Below, piece by piece: positions 11,204 through 23,632 of a DNA stretch of 64,000 nucleotides. Source of the DNA: Riptortus pedestris (taxonomy: Eukaryota > Arthropoda > Insecta > Hemiptera > Alydidae). The DNA lies in NCBI GenBank assembly GCA_019009955.1, contig CM032232.1:75246501-75310500 (forward strand), given 5' to 3'. The translations under genes were made by a program, and so were the position numbers. The stretch's first letter is position 1; each line of letters opens with the position of its first letter. The notes under the pieces are model-generated. The model was given only the letters and a program-made list of their open reading frames with translations. It was not told where the DNA came from and searched no databases.

Positions 11204-12685
11204 AAACAATTTATCTACAATTAGGCATGGTTGTTTGAAAAATAATACACATTAGCACGAACTTCCACTAAATCGGCTATTGAGCACTTTAGTATCAATG
11301 TGCAAGAGTAAATTGAAAATTCGTTCCCATATTGATCTTAAAAAAAATTGTTTACCCACCCCTCAAAGCTATCTAGCTTCTGGTAAGCAAGGGCATCCAT
11401 TTACTAGTTAGTTTAGAAAAGAGAATAAAGTGTTCTCTTTACACAATTTAAAAGTATATTTCTCAAAAGCAATGGTAAATCACATAATTGTAATTATGTG
11501 TGTGTTACGGTGGTTGCTTTTTTTTTGTTTAAATAGCCCCACTCTATAGTAGACACAACCTATGTTATACATTAAAAATTCGTCGATTTAGATGTTAATA
11601 TCCTTTTAACAAAGTCTTATTTTAGGCCCCTTCACTAAGTTTAAAGCCACTAATCCTAATCAAAATTAATTCAAATTGTTTTCAGAGCAACCCACCTAGC
11701 TTTACCTTCAAGGCACTAAAACAGTGGTTTCTTACAATACAACACACCTTAGTGTACAGGAATAATGGCTAAGATTAAGTGGATGGATGTCTTTTCACTA
11801 CGTGTTTACAAGTTTCTGTCATACCCAGTTGGGTTCAGGAATCATCCATCATACACATATTACATAACAACCTACTGGAAGTGACCTAGAAATTTATATA
11901 GATTAATGTAAAATCAATCATCAAATTTCCACAATCATTTTTAACCCGTTTTCGAAATATTATGTAAAACTTCACTGGGTTTATTCAAACGACTCTCTTT
12001 CATCGTCAGAACATTATTATTGCTGAGAACAAGCAAATAGCACTTTTTCTTTCGTTAAAAAGAATTATGAGTAACTATCATTGAAATATTAATTTTTGCC
12101 CATAAGAATTCCAAGGGTGACCTTTTGAATTGATGAATTCTTTGGGCGTAGCAATTGATACACGGAATAAGTTATTCTCACACAACAAAGGCTGGAAATC
12201 CCAGTACAATATTCAGGGACGAAGATTAATAGTAACACCTCTGCTCAAATCACTTCTCCATAGTACACGATGTCATTTATTTCAGCAGTTGGCCACCTTT
12301 GTTGTCTGAAATTGAGTGGGATGAAGGAATGTGAACACCAAAACTAAATTAAATGTGAATGACGACTTAGTGCATTGAGGAGGAGAGTCATGTTGATGGT
12401 GTAAGAAATAGTCAATTTTGGACAACGTAGGGATACTTTAGGGGGATACGTAGGGATGAAATAAGGGGAATTAAATGAGGCAGCTAAGGAAACATAAATG
12501 GATACTCATAGGTGATAGATCCAGAGGTGAGATATAGATCAAAAATGAGTTATGAAGCAAAGTGCAATGAAAAGATGAGGTTTGGGTGAAACTATTGCTC
12601 TAGTGCTTTGCTTGAGAAGTTTTTTGACTTGAAGCGGATAACAAAGCAAGATGCGTTGGTGAATAACAATAAAAACGTGTTTAGC
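11204..12685. other. No gene recognised
   Basis: AT-rich unique-looking sequence. No frame with a family motif and no clear repeat copy was found. Confidence 0.45.
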
Positions 12686-12689
12686 CATT

Positions 12690-13120
12690 AACGAGTAGCT
12701 CTTATTAAGGACGTATTAATAAGGTTGGCTGAGATGATTAGGTTACGTTCTTTTGTACAATTTGTTGGGGCTGATCATTGTACACTGCGTATGAATGTAA
12801 AACATATTTTTGTGGAATGCCTTTGATATCAATCTATTTTTTTCCCCAAAATATTGCCCACTCATAGGTCTTTCAAATTGTGAGTGTGTTGGGTGAAAAT
12901 CCCCACTATTAGATAAGAACTAGAAGTCAAATTTTCTGGGAACACCTTCTCAATGAACATTTTGATAAGATTTTGTGTCCATTTTTTTTTTGAGGTGCTG
13001 GATGGTGAAGGAACAGGGAATCCTTGGTTCCTGTCACATCATTGTGAAGAGCTGGGCACTGATGATGGAGCGTATGCTCTGAAAGCGCTCTGTCGCCACG
13101 AATAAAGAACAGTGAAGGAA
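12690..13120 (+). pseudogene. Decayed LINE ORF2 C-terminus and possible 3' region
   Basis: At 12769-12822 the plus strand reads ADHCTLRMNVKHIFVEC. This matches the Cys/His cluster with a VKHI-type core that follows the RNase H region in I/R1/Jockey-class LINEs (compare the better copy at 59220-59270). Flanking frames are broken by stops. Downstream, ~12990-13115 (GGCACTGATGATGGAGCG, GCTCTGAAAGCGCTCTG, AATAAAG) could be the retroelement's 3' untranslated region, although a Penelope-like origin is also possible. The identification rests on a short motif. Confidence 0.4.
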
Positions 13121-14602
13121 AGAGGCGTTTTTTCTTACCTGAGAAGATTTTGTGTGTTAAGAAGGAAGATAATTTTGCAAGGATGACACATGAATCAAAG
13201 AGAAAAAGAAGAAGAGCATCATCACATCCGAAACTAATAATTGAGCAAGGCGTTTCGCAAAAGAAGGTTTTATTAGACAGGCCTGTTTAGTATCCTCTTT
13301 GGAGGCAGCCTCACAGTTCGTAGGTGGCGAGAGCACGAATATGTATATGTATGTATCAGTCCTTTTATCAGAGCCATCACATCTTTAGAATGGCAGAATG
13401 TATATTCATGAAATTTGACATGCAATTCTATCAGGTGATAATCATTCCCATGAACGTATTCTTGATAAGTCTTACCATTCCTTATCCAAGTAAGTGGGGC
13501 TCCCTCATTCCTACGTTGGTATCAGCTAGCTAACTTTTGATTATAACCATTCGTGGAAATTTAATAATTAAGGATAGTGAATATTTTTGAGAGCACATTT
13601 TCCCTAAATTATTTTGATAATTTTTTGCAATAAGTTTTTTTCTCGAATAAATAACGTTTGATTAGTAAACTAAATCAAAGTTACTACTGATATAACCAAT
13701 TAGAAGGAACGCATAGAATAATCAATATCCCAAGATTTGCGGATGTTAGAAGTATAAACTACCCACACTCCGAAGTTTTTATTATGCGTGACTGCAGCTA
13801 ATCCAAAATTTGCATGAGTATGATATGCTTACGAAAAGTAGCAACCTTGTTTCATCTTATATATCATTACAGCTAACTTTGATATATAAGTTAATGTTCA
13901 CTAATCGTGGATAATAATATTACAATAACATCGTCTGGGGGGAAAAGTCTTGGTCTGAATTCAATGAGTGTGGAGCATTTAATGCGAAACCCTCCAGCAA
14001 TGTCCAAAACGTTGCAAGATGCCTAGTCTAGAATAGTCAATGTCCTGGCAGTTTTCGTGTGAGATATTTAGATAGAACATACTAAAAACAATGAAGGTTC
14101 AGAATCATAGCCTGAAAACAATCAAGAATGTTGGCCAAATATTTCTCAAAGCCAAAAATGATTGTAGGAATTGTTTAATGAAGTTGAAGGAACTGGTTTG
14201 TACTGAAAAATAAATTACAAATTATATGGTGACATAATAATGTTAATAAGGGCTGAATATTTTATTTTTTGTGTATTTTTCTCATATTCCTATTATTTTA
14301 AAAACGAAATTTTTCTACTTCTACTGTTTATATTTGGATAAACTAAATTGCAAAGTAGCCAGGAAGAGCTGTAGAACGTACATCTGAAACAATAAATAGA
14401 ATCAATTTATTTTCAATAAATGGTACAAAGACCCCTCACTTTAAAGGCGTTGCATTAATAATATTAATAAAATGTAGTTTAATAATAAATGGGAAGTTGT
14501 ATTCAAAAATAATATTGAAAAATCACAATTAGTCGGTGAATAATATGTTGTAATTGATTATAATTCTAATTTGTGGAATGATACCAAAAACAAACAGATA
14601 TG
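13121..14602. other. No gene recognised
   Basis: AT-rich sequence. One 69-codon plus-strand frame at 13324-13533 has no motif, and no repeat copy was recognised. Confidence 0.45.
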
Positions 14603-14614
14603 AATTCAATTGTG

Positions 14615-14822
14615 GGGCTCAGGTTAGCTATTGAGTTAAAGCAGTTGGTTTTAATCTCACATGGTAAACCGAGAGTTAGATTTCTGCGCGAGTAATAGGA
14701 ACTCATTAAATAAAATGTTTAGTCTCACCCTGGCTAGTAAATGGTGGTAACCTGTAGATTACCCGTCCCAATTATTATCAAAAACTGGACTTAAGTAAAT
14801 AATAATAATTAATTCAACAATC
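14615..14822 (+). repeat. Full-length tRNA-Leu-derived SINE with 12-bp target duplication
   Basis: The head reads GGGCTCAGGTTAGCTATTGA then GTTAAAGCAGTTGG, a decayed tRNA-Leu A-box and anticodon-stem region. The B-box region (GAGAGTTAGATTTCTG) is mutated. The body (GCGAGTAATAGGAACTCATTA, shown as GAGTAATAGGAACTC) leads to AACCTGTAGATTACCCGTCC and an (AAT)-rich tail. AATTCAATTGTG occurs at 14603-14614 and again at 14823-14834 as a perfect 12-bp target-site duplication, which fixes the insertion at 208 bp. It is a Pol III-type retroposon fossil without protein. Confidence 0.8.
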
Positions 14823-15671
14823 AATTCAATTGTGAAATTTTGTGTCCAAGAATCCTCAGCAGGGAAGAGCTGTGATAAGAAAACATATGTTGTATTAAAT
14901 GATATTAAACTACAGAATCTATTCGTACAAATAAAAAATAAATAAAACTCCAATATTTGTTAGCATTAATTGACATGTCTAAATACGAATCGGTTGCCAC
15001 TGCGATTAACGAACCCATTAGGCTAGATTGACACCTGGATACCGCGAGAATTAAAAAAAGAAGTTGTTTAAGCAACGTCTACAACCCCCGCCTATTTAGT
15101 TAGTCGGATAGCAAAAAGAAGGAATGAACAAAGAACTAAGAACCGGCCTATAAGTTAGGCAGGAGAATAATAAATATCTTCTTATGCGAATATTTGTGTA
15201 TTGGTCCGCCCCGACTGTCCACCCACTTGGGGAGTTAATGAATGTAGAGGGGAATTTTTATCATTGACAAACACACCGAGAGATGAATGTACAAGGGAAG
15301 AAGGCTCACCCACACGCGAGGTTCGGCCCTCTTTCATCAATGAACGAATTAGCCGATGACTGCTTCATTCAATTCTAATTAGACACGTAATAGGTAAATG
15401 TCTCAGCGGGCAGGAAGTGGATGTCATTGTGTTGGCTTATGGTTACCCGGCGAGGTGTGAGACGTCATTCATACTTTGTACTACGGCATTCCTTTCTTCT
15501 AGAACAGAGGATATAATATATGGATACCTGGGCATGTAGTAATTTGCGAATTATCATCCTACGATAAACAATTTCCTTATGACGACTTGTGAGTGTCAAG
15601 CATACATTCACCCGAAGGACATTGACGTTGAAAGATAAAGAATGATCCATTTAGCCTGAACAAAAATATTA

Positions 15672-15869
15672 TATATATACTTTGTGCTACTACGGCTAAT
15701 TGGAACGTGTTATCTACAGATTACCACCCTTTTCTAGGCATGATGGGACTAAGGATTTTATTTAATCAGTTCGTCAGTAAATATATTACTATTTTGGCGT
15801 GAATCGAACTCACCCCTCTAGGCTTATCATCTGAGTTTAAGACCCATGACACACATGACCAGAATTCGA
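15672..15869 (-). repeat. tRNA-Leu-derived SINE, near full length
   Basis: Minus-oriented copy: tail at 15679 (TTTGTGCTACTACGGCTAATT), CTACAGATTACCACCC, body TGGCGTGAATCGAACTCACC, and a decayed head ending near 15868. ACAAAAATATTA before the copy and ACAAAAAATATTA after it look like a target duplication with a one-base difference. Confidence 0.7.
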
Positions 15870-15881
15870 CAAAAAATATTA

Positions 15882-18708
15882 GGAAAGAAGTTCAATCAGT
15901 GAATTACTTGTTTTTACCACTTTCCAAGCATCAATTAATTAAACTTATTGCTCTAATAGACACGAGATAGCTTTAATTTTCAACTTTTATGTACTGTCCA
16001 CTAAGAAAATATATGAAGAAAGCATATGGAATTTCATAAGAAGAGGATAAATAATACTATAAAACAACGAAATCATAGATATCCTCGTTATTCGCTTCGA
16101 TATGAGTAAGACTTTTTGCACAAAAATAAAACAGCCTACAAACTTTATGTATCTCTAGTAGGGACGGAAAGTTATGTGAATTATTATTTCTATCTCTCTT
16201 CCCCATTGGCTGTTTGAAGAAATTAGATCTAAAAATTGATATGTAAAATTAAACAGGATCAATGGATATTTGAGGAAATTTTATGAAAATCGCGAACAAA
16301 TACAACCAGTAGTTGCAGTTCAAGAGATTCTACAAATCTAGATTCAGGTCTAAGTAACATCCATTTTGGGTGGGGAAAGCAATACATATATACATGATCA
16401 ATGAGATAAACTACCATATCATTTTTAACTAGAAATAATAAAAAAAAAGTTTAAATATTTTTTATGTTTTTTTTTTTTACTGTTAAGCTTTAACATTCTT
16501 ATTACCTTTTTGATCTGTACTTGTTTATTCTTCTTAAATAACTGAAATGCCGAATAATGTTATATACCCTACTTCATATCATAAACAATTTTAATTTTAA
16601 TATAACAAGTTTTCATGCTATTTTCTTCATTTTTATCGTAGGTCATTGATAAGACTGTGTCTTGGTAGATGTGCCCGTGGAACTCACATTTCTTCAGGAA
16701 TTTCCTAAAAGCAAGATAGATATTCGATTACTAAAATCTATTAGTTAAAAAGTTGAATGAATCGTTAGTATTTTAATTAAATAGCAATAAACCAAAAATA
16801 TGCCTTATTCAAGAATTTCCTACGTTACCATTGTAAGCAATTATTGAGGATTTTTTTAATAATTCACGAAGGGACAAAAAGTCATTTCTAACTAATTTAT
16901 GGGCTGTACTAGATTTACATGCTTTTGACGCCACTTCAGGAGAACTACTTAAGTAGAAATGAAAGCGTAGCCATTCTGCATAAAAAGACAAATCAGCACA
17001 GGGTTGTAGAAATTATTGTTCTCTCAAGTGTATCGCGTTCTTGAAGGTGAGTCAAAATGAGGTTAAAATAGTAAAACCCAGGTGCTCCTTATCCTTACTG
17101 AGTCCAGTAAAAGTATTGAAATCACTAAACAAAGAGATCTTCATGTTTCATCAACATTCTTTATTATTTTAGAGCAAAACTATCGTCCTCCTGGGCATTT
17201 ATAATGCTAAAAATACATCTATATTTTAATTAATAATTATCATGGACCAAAGAAAATAAAAGTGCAAACTAAAGTTGAAATTATTCTTCCGAGTAGAATA
17301 AAAAAACTTATTATTATAAGTCTTAACCAATGTGGTAATTTGTCACCAATAGCCATTCGAAAACCAGATAAGTTCTATATCACTAATTTTTGCTAAGCTG
17401 TAATAGACTGTACTGTAAATAATAAAATCTTAAATCACAATTAATAAATAAATAAACAATAAAAAAATAAGATTTATTACATTATAAATGATTTAAAATA
17501 GCACAGCCAAAAACTATAATTAATACCAATAATAAATATGTTTAGACATACTTAAACTTGCATATAAGTTATAAAATTAACTAAGTAGTAAAGCTCAAAA
17601 AGTCGTTTTAAATGTATGCAGTATTCTTTGACCTGCAAATACAGGTTTCAAAGATAACAGAGCTGAATAAGTGCCAGTTTTGGTGGATATATTTATTTCA
17701 TTTATTTATTTAGGTTTTTCGCAATTTTAGCAATTCACACCGACACATATTGTAAAAACAAAAGTTGGTATAGCCACCTTATTATAAAAAGAAAAATGTA
17801 TATGTTATAATATCTACAGTCGTATAAAGAAGTGCAGTTATGTTTTGTCCAGTGGATATTAATGGGATTGCCCCAATAATTAAAGCAAATTCTTTAAGTC
17901 TACGGTTCCATATAAGTGTTAAATTTGTTGTGTCTGTTGGTAGTGTTTCATGATTGTCGCTATGTCATGGGCTGTTGTCGTGCAGTTATTAGTCTGCAGT
18001 CTATGAGTAAGTGTTATTTCATTTAGCCTTCTTTGTTCTCCATGTAGGCCTCACGACTTGATTATCTATTAGAAGAATTGCTGGCATCAAGCTGAAATAG
18101 GAAAATATGCTAGGATGACATGTTTGTTTAAGGAGCTCACCTAAACACTTCAGTCTATACTCGTGTATGTAAAGGATCCTATTGTGCCGGGATTGGGATT
18201 AATATTATGTTGATATTGAAATGGGATAGAGCGGAACAGGGATTTTTTTTGCCGGACAAGGAAGGAGCGAGAGCTTTGGTTCCCATCGGACATTTGTTGA
18301 AGAGATGATTCGGCAAGGTAGTTCCCATGTCTACCCCCATGGACATATCCGCTTTATACATGAGCCGCCAGGTACACGGCACTTGTATTAGCCCTCTTGT
18401 ACTCATGTCTTACCGACACTTCACCTGCCTCATCATACTGCCGACCTTCTTAACCACGAGTAACTAACCCTTCTGGTCGTGTGTACGAGAAGAATTAGAA
18501 TTAAAAAAACAAAACAAAAGGAAAGGGGAAAAAACCTGTTTGTTCACGTGCACTCTATTTAACATATATTTTTTTGTATGGGTCCTTGGGAAGAATTACG
18601 AACAGACAAAAATATAAACAAACAATTTTTTAATTGAGGAAGTACTGAGTAAGTTCTTATTCCAGCGATTAAGTGTTCATGTGTAATCAAAAATATCAGT
18701 TCTATATT
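15882..18708. other. No gene recognised
   Basis: AT-rich sequence. Short frames (60 codons minus at 16809-16991; 75 codons minus at 18179-18406) carry no recognised motif and no splice-linked partner is evident. A less AT-rich patch lies at ~18220-18430. Confidence 0.45.
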
Positions 18709-18866
18709 AGCAGATTTCCCTGAAGGGAAATCAGTAATTGATTTTATGTAGAAAAAAAAAAGAAGAAGATATCAGATTCGTGAATGGCTGAAGTCGGACC
18801 AGTGGTAGGGGGAGCGGTTTAGAGGGGATTTTCGAAAATTCGAAATATTTCTGTTACTATACGTCG

Positions 18867-18905
18867 CACAGTGCATTGAGTATATGGGCAAAGCGGACAA
18901 AATTA
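18867..18905 (+). repeat. Transib left terminal repeat, heptamer-23-nonamer-like
   Basis: CACAGTG (18867-18873) is followed by exactly 23 bases and then ACAAAATTA (18897-18905). This matches seven of the nine positions of the RAG nonamer consensus ACAAAAACC. The heptamer is identical to the V(D)J consensus. In Transib these sequences are the transposase cleavage and binding sites. Confidence 0.8.
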
Positions 18906-19135
18906 ACAACTCAAAAAGGAAGCCTCCAATCGAAAAAATGAATAGAACACAAATTGAAGAGAATGATTATCTGAACCGAATAAGCCTACTAGTAATCTGA
19001 TCGGTTGAGGAAAAAAAATCTGGCGCGAGACACTGACACCATTTTCTTTACCGACATCTCTACAAAATTAAGGTTTTTTTTTTTACCACGGTTTTGAAAA
19101 CTACATTAAATTCCCTACATATTCGAATTTACTGT

Positions 19136-20870
19136 TTAACAAAGGAAATCTTCAGACAACTGTCCAATTGGCAAGGAAAAGGAAGCGTTTATTTCACGTC
19201 CATGAATTAAAATTTTGTGGACACTGCTAGGCATATAAAACCAGTCGTATAAAGATAGATATCGGTCCCTAGTTTCGTCCAATAACAACTGAAAACTATC
19301 TAAATTTATGGGATAACCAGCGGCCAACACCCTTAGAATAATGGAGAACTGTACAATTAACTCTTTGTTTACACCGGTAATCTCAGAACCAAGATCAGGG
19401 TTTGAAAAAAAGCGCCTTGCCGTATTTCCATCATTCGTTGAGCCATATCCTGGTTTCGGTTTGTCAACCAATAAGCCCATTTTTGTTTTAAATTCAGTTT
19501 GAATTCGTTTTTTGTTAGCCTCTACAATTTCCTTATGTTCGGTCCCTCGAATTTGCCATTTCTTTATAGGTAGTCTGTAGCCTATGTGCAGGATGCATTC
19601 GAAGAATCTAATCCAGCTGTGCAGTGTTGACAGCCCGAAGCGGTATTGCTTCTCATCAGGTGGACGATTTAGTACATTTTCAGAGTTCATATCTTTTGGC
19701 GTAGCCTTACAAATAAAGCACCTAGATGTGGCATTTGTGTCAGACAATATGTTACAAATACTACCGTCTATCATTGTGAACAACATCTCGAAATTAATGC
19801 TACACCTTTGACCGCTTTCTAATGTAAAATCGTAAGTCGGAAGCTGGCTAATTGAATTTTTAGTCGTATCTTCCACATACGCACTAGTTCAGGTTTTTCT
19901 TTTTTAAAAATAAATTTTATGGGCCTGCAATAATGGGTGGAAGATGGACGCGGATTGACCCACACATCTTTTCCATTACACACTTCCACCAATTTTAATG
20001 GCACTAAAGCTACTAAAAACAAATATTCATCAGTGTTTGAAGCATTTTCGAACATTTGTTTATACTGGCTGTGGCCGGAACTGCCGTCAAATCCCCATTT
20101 ACATATTAACTTCAGTTCGTTAGACAAATTTTCTTGGCATACGATTTTTATTATACTCTGCGATGTTAGTTGCAGAAGTTCCTGCAAGTTTACGGAAGCA
20201 GATATTTCATTGGCTGTAATCTGCATTGGAAACAGTATTTTTATATAAATTTAATGCGTACAAGGAGGGAAAACAATCTTTTTGCACACTATTTACAACA
20301 GATCTTAATAATTTATATTTTCTTTCAGATAAATCTAAATCTAAATATAGAGCTAATGTTTGATGACAGCTTAACGAAGACTTCGGATTACGATTACACG
20401 ATTTTTTAGCAATATCGGCGGCAAATGCTAGCTCAGCAGATGTCTTATTTTCTAAGAGCTCTTCCCTCCTCTTTTTTGTTTTTAATGATGATTCTTCGAA
20501 GGGTGTCCGTGGCCTTCCCCGTGAAGTACTTGGTCCATGCTGCCTAAAAAAACAATGTCTTGGTCTTAGCAAGGATAATTTTTGAACCTCTTGTTGAAGC
20601 CAAGAAACATATCCCAAATAAAATGTTTTGCGATCCCTTCGGGATTCTTTTAGTTTATTTTGAAAATTAAGACAAAAAAGCCTACTTATCTTTTTTAAAC
20701 TCGTCACTCGGGTCTTCAACATTCATTAATGAACATATTTCTTCCATGACCTTAGTTATACGGTCAGCTTTTTTGTGCTTAAAACATATTTCTGCCAGCT
20801 GGGCGTGAGTTATGATGACTCGATCTATTGAAAAAAATAATACTACAACTAAAGGGGCACTCAGAAGCAC
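19136..20870 (-). pseudogene. Transib transposase, RAG1-core related, frameshifted
   Basis: The DDE transposase is related to the catalytic core of vertebrate RAG1. It lies in four overlapping minus-strand frames: 20870-20682 (N-terminal), 20722-20207, 20226-19819 and 19876-19136. This implies three single-step frameshifts, near 20690, 20225 and 19870. The second segment has a basic GRPRTPFEE stretch as in Transib N-terminal domains. The third holds KWGFDGSSGHSQYK, where D47 of that segment corresponds to RAG1 D600. The fourth holds FTMIDGS (D37, equivalent to D708), a CFIC zinc pair (C53, C56), VHKILIHG with zinc histidines H220 and H225, and QLSED, whose E242 corresponds to E962. The frame stops four residues after that glutamate, so the usual ~60-residue tail is absent or unreadable. 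An intron in place of one shift cannot be excluded, but no good splice sites were seen. Confidence 0.88.
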
Positions 20871-21311
20871 ATAAACTATAATGAAAATAAAAATGCAAAC
20901 TCAATGCTTCAAGAATATGCAAAAAGTACGAAATGATATTTAATGATTTTTTTTAAAAACGCATTTAAAGTTTTAATGTTAACAAAATTCAGTCAAATTA
21001 AAGGCAGGTGTGCAAAGTTCTCTAACGCTTTAATTTTCGCAATTGCAATATGGCATTTTTATATACATACCTGGGCCTGTGAATTCCATGCTTGGAGGTG
21101 TAATTTTAAGAAAAAGTTAGGTACTTCCAATAAGAAACATAAATTGATACTAACAAGGTGTTTATTGCAAAAGGAATAATAGCTGCACTTCGCCCCTTTT
21201 ATTGACTTTTAAAAAAAAGTAAACAATGATATAATCCTATCAGATTGTGTTCGAAGGTTTATTAATAGATTTTAAATAATAATATTTCTGTTAGAAAATA
21301 GTACAATTTTT

Positions 21312-21340
21312 GATTTTTGTCCAATGGTCGATGCACTGTG
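21312..21340 (-). repeat. Transib right terminal repeat, heptamer-13-nonamer-like
   Basis: Reading inward on the minus strand: CACAGTG (21340-21334), 13 bases, then ACAAAAATC (21320-21312), which differs from the RAG nonamer consensus at one base. The spacer is one base longer than a 12-RSS. With the left end this gives an asymmetric 23/13 pair. Confidence 0.75.
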
Positions 21341-21691
21341 CGTCGGGTCGAAAAATTCTATAGACTCAATGTTATTTAAAATTAAATGTACTATTGTTAT
21401 ACACATTTATTCTCTATCTTGAATATTAATTTTTTAATTAATATTTATTCTATTTTGCATTATTCAGTTTTCAGCCATCAGCAAACCCCCACTTCTACTC
21501 ATCTTACATATACAATATTCTATTATACAATAAACCATATTATTCGATGCTTAAATACCAAATGTTGTTTTCAAGAGACCTTTATTATACATTATACGAG
21601 ATACATGCAAATCTATTCTGGTGACTCCTCCCCGTCTTAAGTTCTGGGACTTTTAAAATTTGATTGATTGAGATAAATACACTTCTTTTAG

Positions 21692-21895
21692 ATTCTGCAA
21701 ATATCTCGGTTAATAATCCAAATAGATAAAAAAACGTACATTATTACATTTCTGGAACACTACATTTGCAATAAGATTGGTCCTATACAATTTTTCGGTC
21801 GGATGCATAATAATAATAATCCGAGATATTAAGAATTTTCAAAATTCCTCCCGAAGTTAACTAACAAATATATATACTTCAAGAATTCCAATATT
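21692..21895 (-). mobile_element. HINE fragment
   Basis: Minus-oriented middle part: GCAAATATCTCGGTTAATA, TTTGCAATAAGATTGGTCC, TTTTTCGGTCGGATGCAT, and a poorly conserved end at ACTAACAAATATATATAC. Both termini are missing. Confidence 0.6.
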
Positions 21896-23088
21896 AATAT
21901 AACTATTGATGAACTGGCGATTCATAGTTAGACATTAATATTCACAATGCTTCATTTTCAATTAATAGTTCAAGTTAAATTTATAGCATAGCTAACCAGT
22001 CCACGGGCACGGTCTGTTGGTAATGGCTGAAATTGAACCAAGAAGACCAGGAGTGTGGTAAAAAGCTAAATCGTACAGATTTATATTATTATTTGCACAA
22101 AAACTACGCATTTCCCACGATCTGGAATGACATAGTTTTTAGATGATAGATCTTACATTTCATGCTGTATTTCTCCTTTAGTGAGTTATACATAAACAGT
22201 GCACTACTTGTTACAGTTATTTTGAGCCATTGATTCGATATTGGCAAAGATATCTTCGGTTTAAAGGCTAATTAATAAAAAGATTTAAAGAGAGCAGTTA
22301 AGGCAATAAACGTCGAAATTAATTCCAATTAAGTCCAATGTTCTTCAAGAATTCTCCTTGAAATCTGTCTGAAATTGTCGACTGGCTATTTATAACTAGA
22401 CTCATTAGAGGATGGCTTCAGCAGCTTTAGAAAGCTCCGGAGCATGTAGGAATTAATTATTTGCAGCGAAACCATTTATTCTGCAATCGAGTTGAAAACC
22501 TCACCTTCCTTGGCTTTATATTATTAGCCAGTTAATACTCTTGAGCTGCTAAAATAATTTGTCTAACTTGAAAATTAAATAACATTTCTATGTCTAATTG
22601 CAGTCCTTTGCATTTTTTTTTGTTTTTGAAGTGCCTCACTAAGCAGTAGTGCATTCCGAAGAAAAACTTTAATTGGACTCGAATAGCCTTAATCAAGAAA
22701 ATGTGTCTTAGGGTTTTACATATTTCAGGCCCAAGATGGTTTAGAAGGCAAGTGATAACTAAAATGACTTATGTGCTTACTTTTACATTTATTTTTGTAA
22801 TTGACCGATTATATCCCAGTATTTATTAGAAATGTAAACATTTATAATGCTTATCTAGTCTTGCCTCATCATATCTGTCTTCAATAAAGAAAATTAGAAG
22901 AAATACTGAGCGCAGATGGAAAAAGGAATTTGAACAATAGCCGGTTATTCAAATTTTCCTTCATAAGGGAGCTGCGTAAACTGACGATTTTTCCAAATGA
23001 TAAAATAATACGTCGATATGTCATATAAATCTTGTGTCTCGTTACATTACAAACATACAGAACTATAGAATACTTAGTTGTCGCTATT
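21896..23088. other. No gene recognised
   Basis: AT-rich sequence. ~22300-22560 looks less repetitive and contains no frame of note. Nothing assignable. Confidence 0.4.
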
Positions 23089-23535
23089 AGCAGATTTCCC
23101 TTAAGCTACGAAGCTATGAACCCAACCTCAACAGCTGGGTTGTGTTCATGGCACTATTTTCTAATCATTTCAAATATCAATCCATCCCAGCTCAGAGATA
23201 ACGAAAATTATATCTGTTCAAAATTATATATATTGACCGTCGATGTTAAACTTTTTCATGTAAAACTAAAGATCAAATTAGTCGAAAGCAGACTAGAGGA
23301 GGGGTGGGGGGGGGAGGTTAGGGAAAATAGATGTATACTCATCCCACGATAACAATAAGCTAATATATCATGACACTACATATTCTAAGCTTATTCCGAA
23401 TATTGTTTTATAAAGGTATTAACTAAATGAGATCCATTCAAATATTTTATTTGTGAGATGAGATCACCATTGTATCACTGTGTGTTGTATCACAGGTGAA
23501 AAATCTCCTTAGTTTACGCAGCCTTTTGATGACGT
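23089..23535 (+). mobile_element. HINE copy with large internal deletion
   Basis: It begins AGCAGATTTCCCTTAAGC and shows degraded CAACCTCAACAGCT and GAGATAACGAAAAT blocks. It has only a few TA units, a short body with a G-rich run (~23298-23318), then skips to the 3' end AAAAATCTCCTTAGTTTACG and CAGCCTTTTGATGACG. The hairpin has lost its pairing (CAGCCTTTTGATG instead of CAGCCCCTGCGTG). Confidence 0.6.
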
Positions 23536-23539
23536 TGCA

Positions 23540-23568
23540 TTTTAGCTGATTTCCTTAGGGAAAATCAG

Positions 23569-23632
<64 letters not shown>

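Larger units (their letters stand above)
18867..21340 (-). mobile_element. Transib DNA transposon, complete at both ends (2474 bp)
   Basis: The element is bounded by CACAGTG at 18867-18873 and CACTGTG at 21334-21340, the inverted Transib/RAG heptamer. It is flanked on both sides by CGTCG (18862-18866 and 21341-21345), a 5-bp GC-rich target duplication typical of Transib. The first 13 bases of the two ends differ at one position (CACAGTGCATTGA versus CACAGTGCATCGA). The minus strand carries a RAG1-related transposase (19136-20870) broken by frameshifts. The host site is a HINE copy. The element is a dead but structurally complete copy. The family identity rests on three independent signs: termini, duplication and protein motifs. 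Confidence 0.93.
18709..21690 (+). mobile_element. HINE copy split by the Transib element
   Basis: The 5' palindrome (AGCAGATTTCCC at 18709) is followed by a copy lacking the (TA)n block. It runs to ACTATACGTCG at 18866, is interrupted by Transib, and resumes at 21341 with CGTCGGGTCGAAAAATT. It continues through the body (CTTGAATATTAA, TTTTCAGCCATCAGC, TTCAAGAGACCTTTATTATAC) to about 21690, where the 3' hairpin is missing and a minus-oriented HINE fragment abuts. Other copies contain the uninterrupted ACTATACGTCGGATCGAAAA, so they serve as empty sites for the Transib insertion. Confidence 0.75.
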
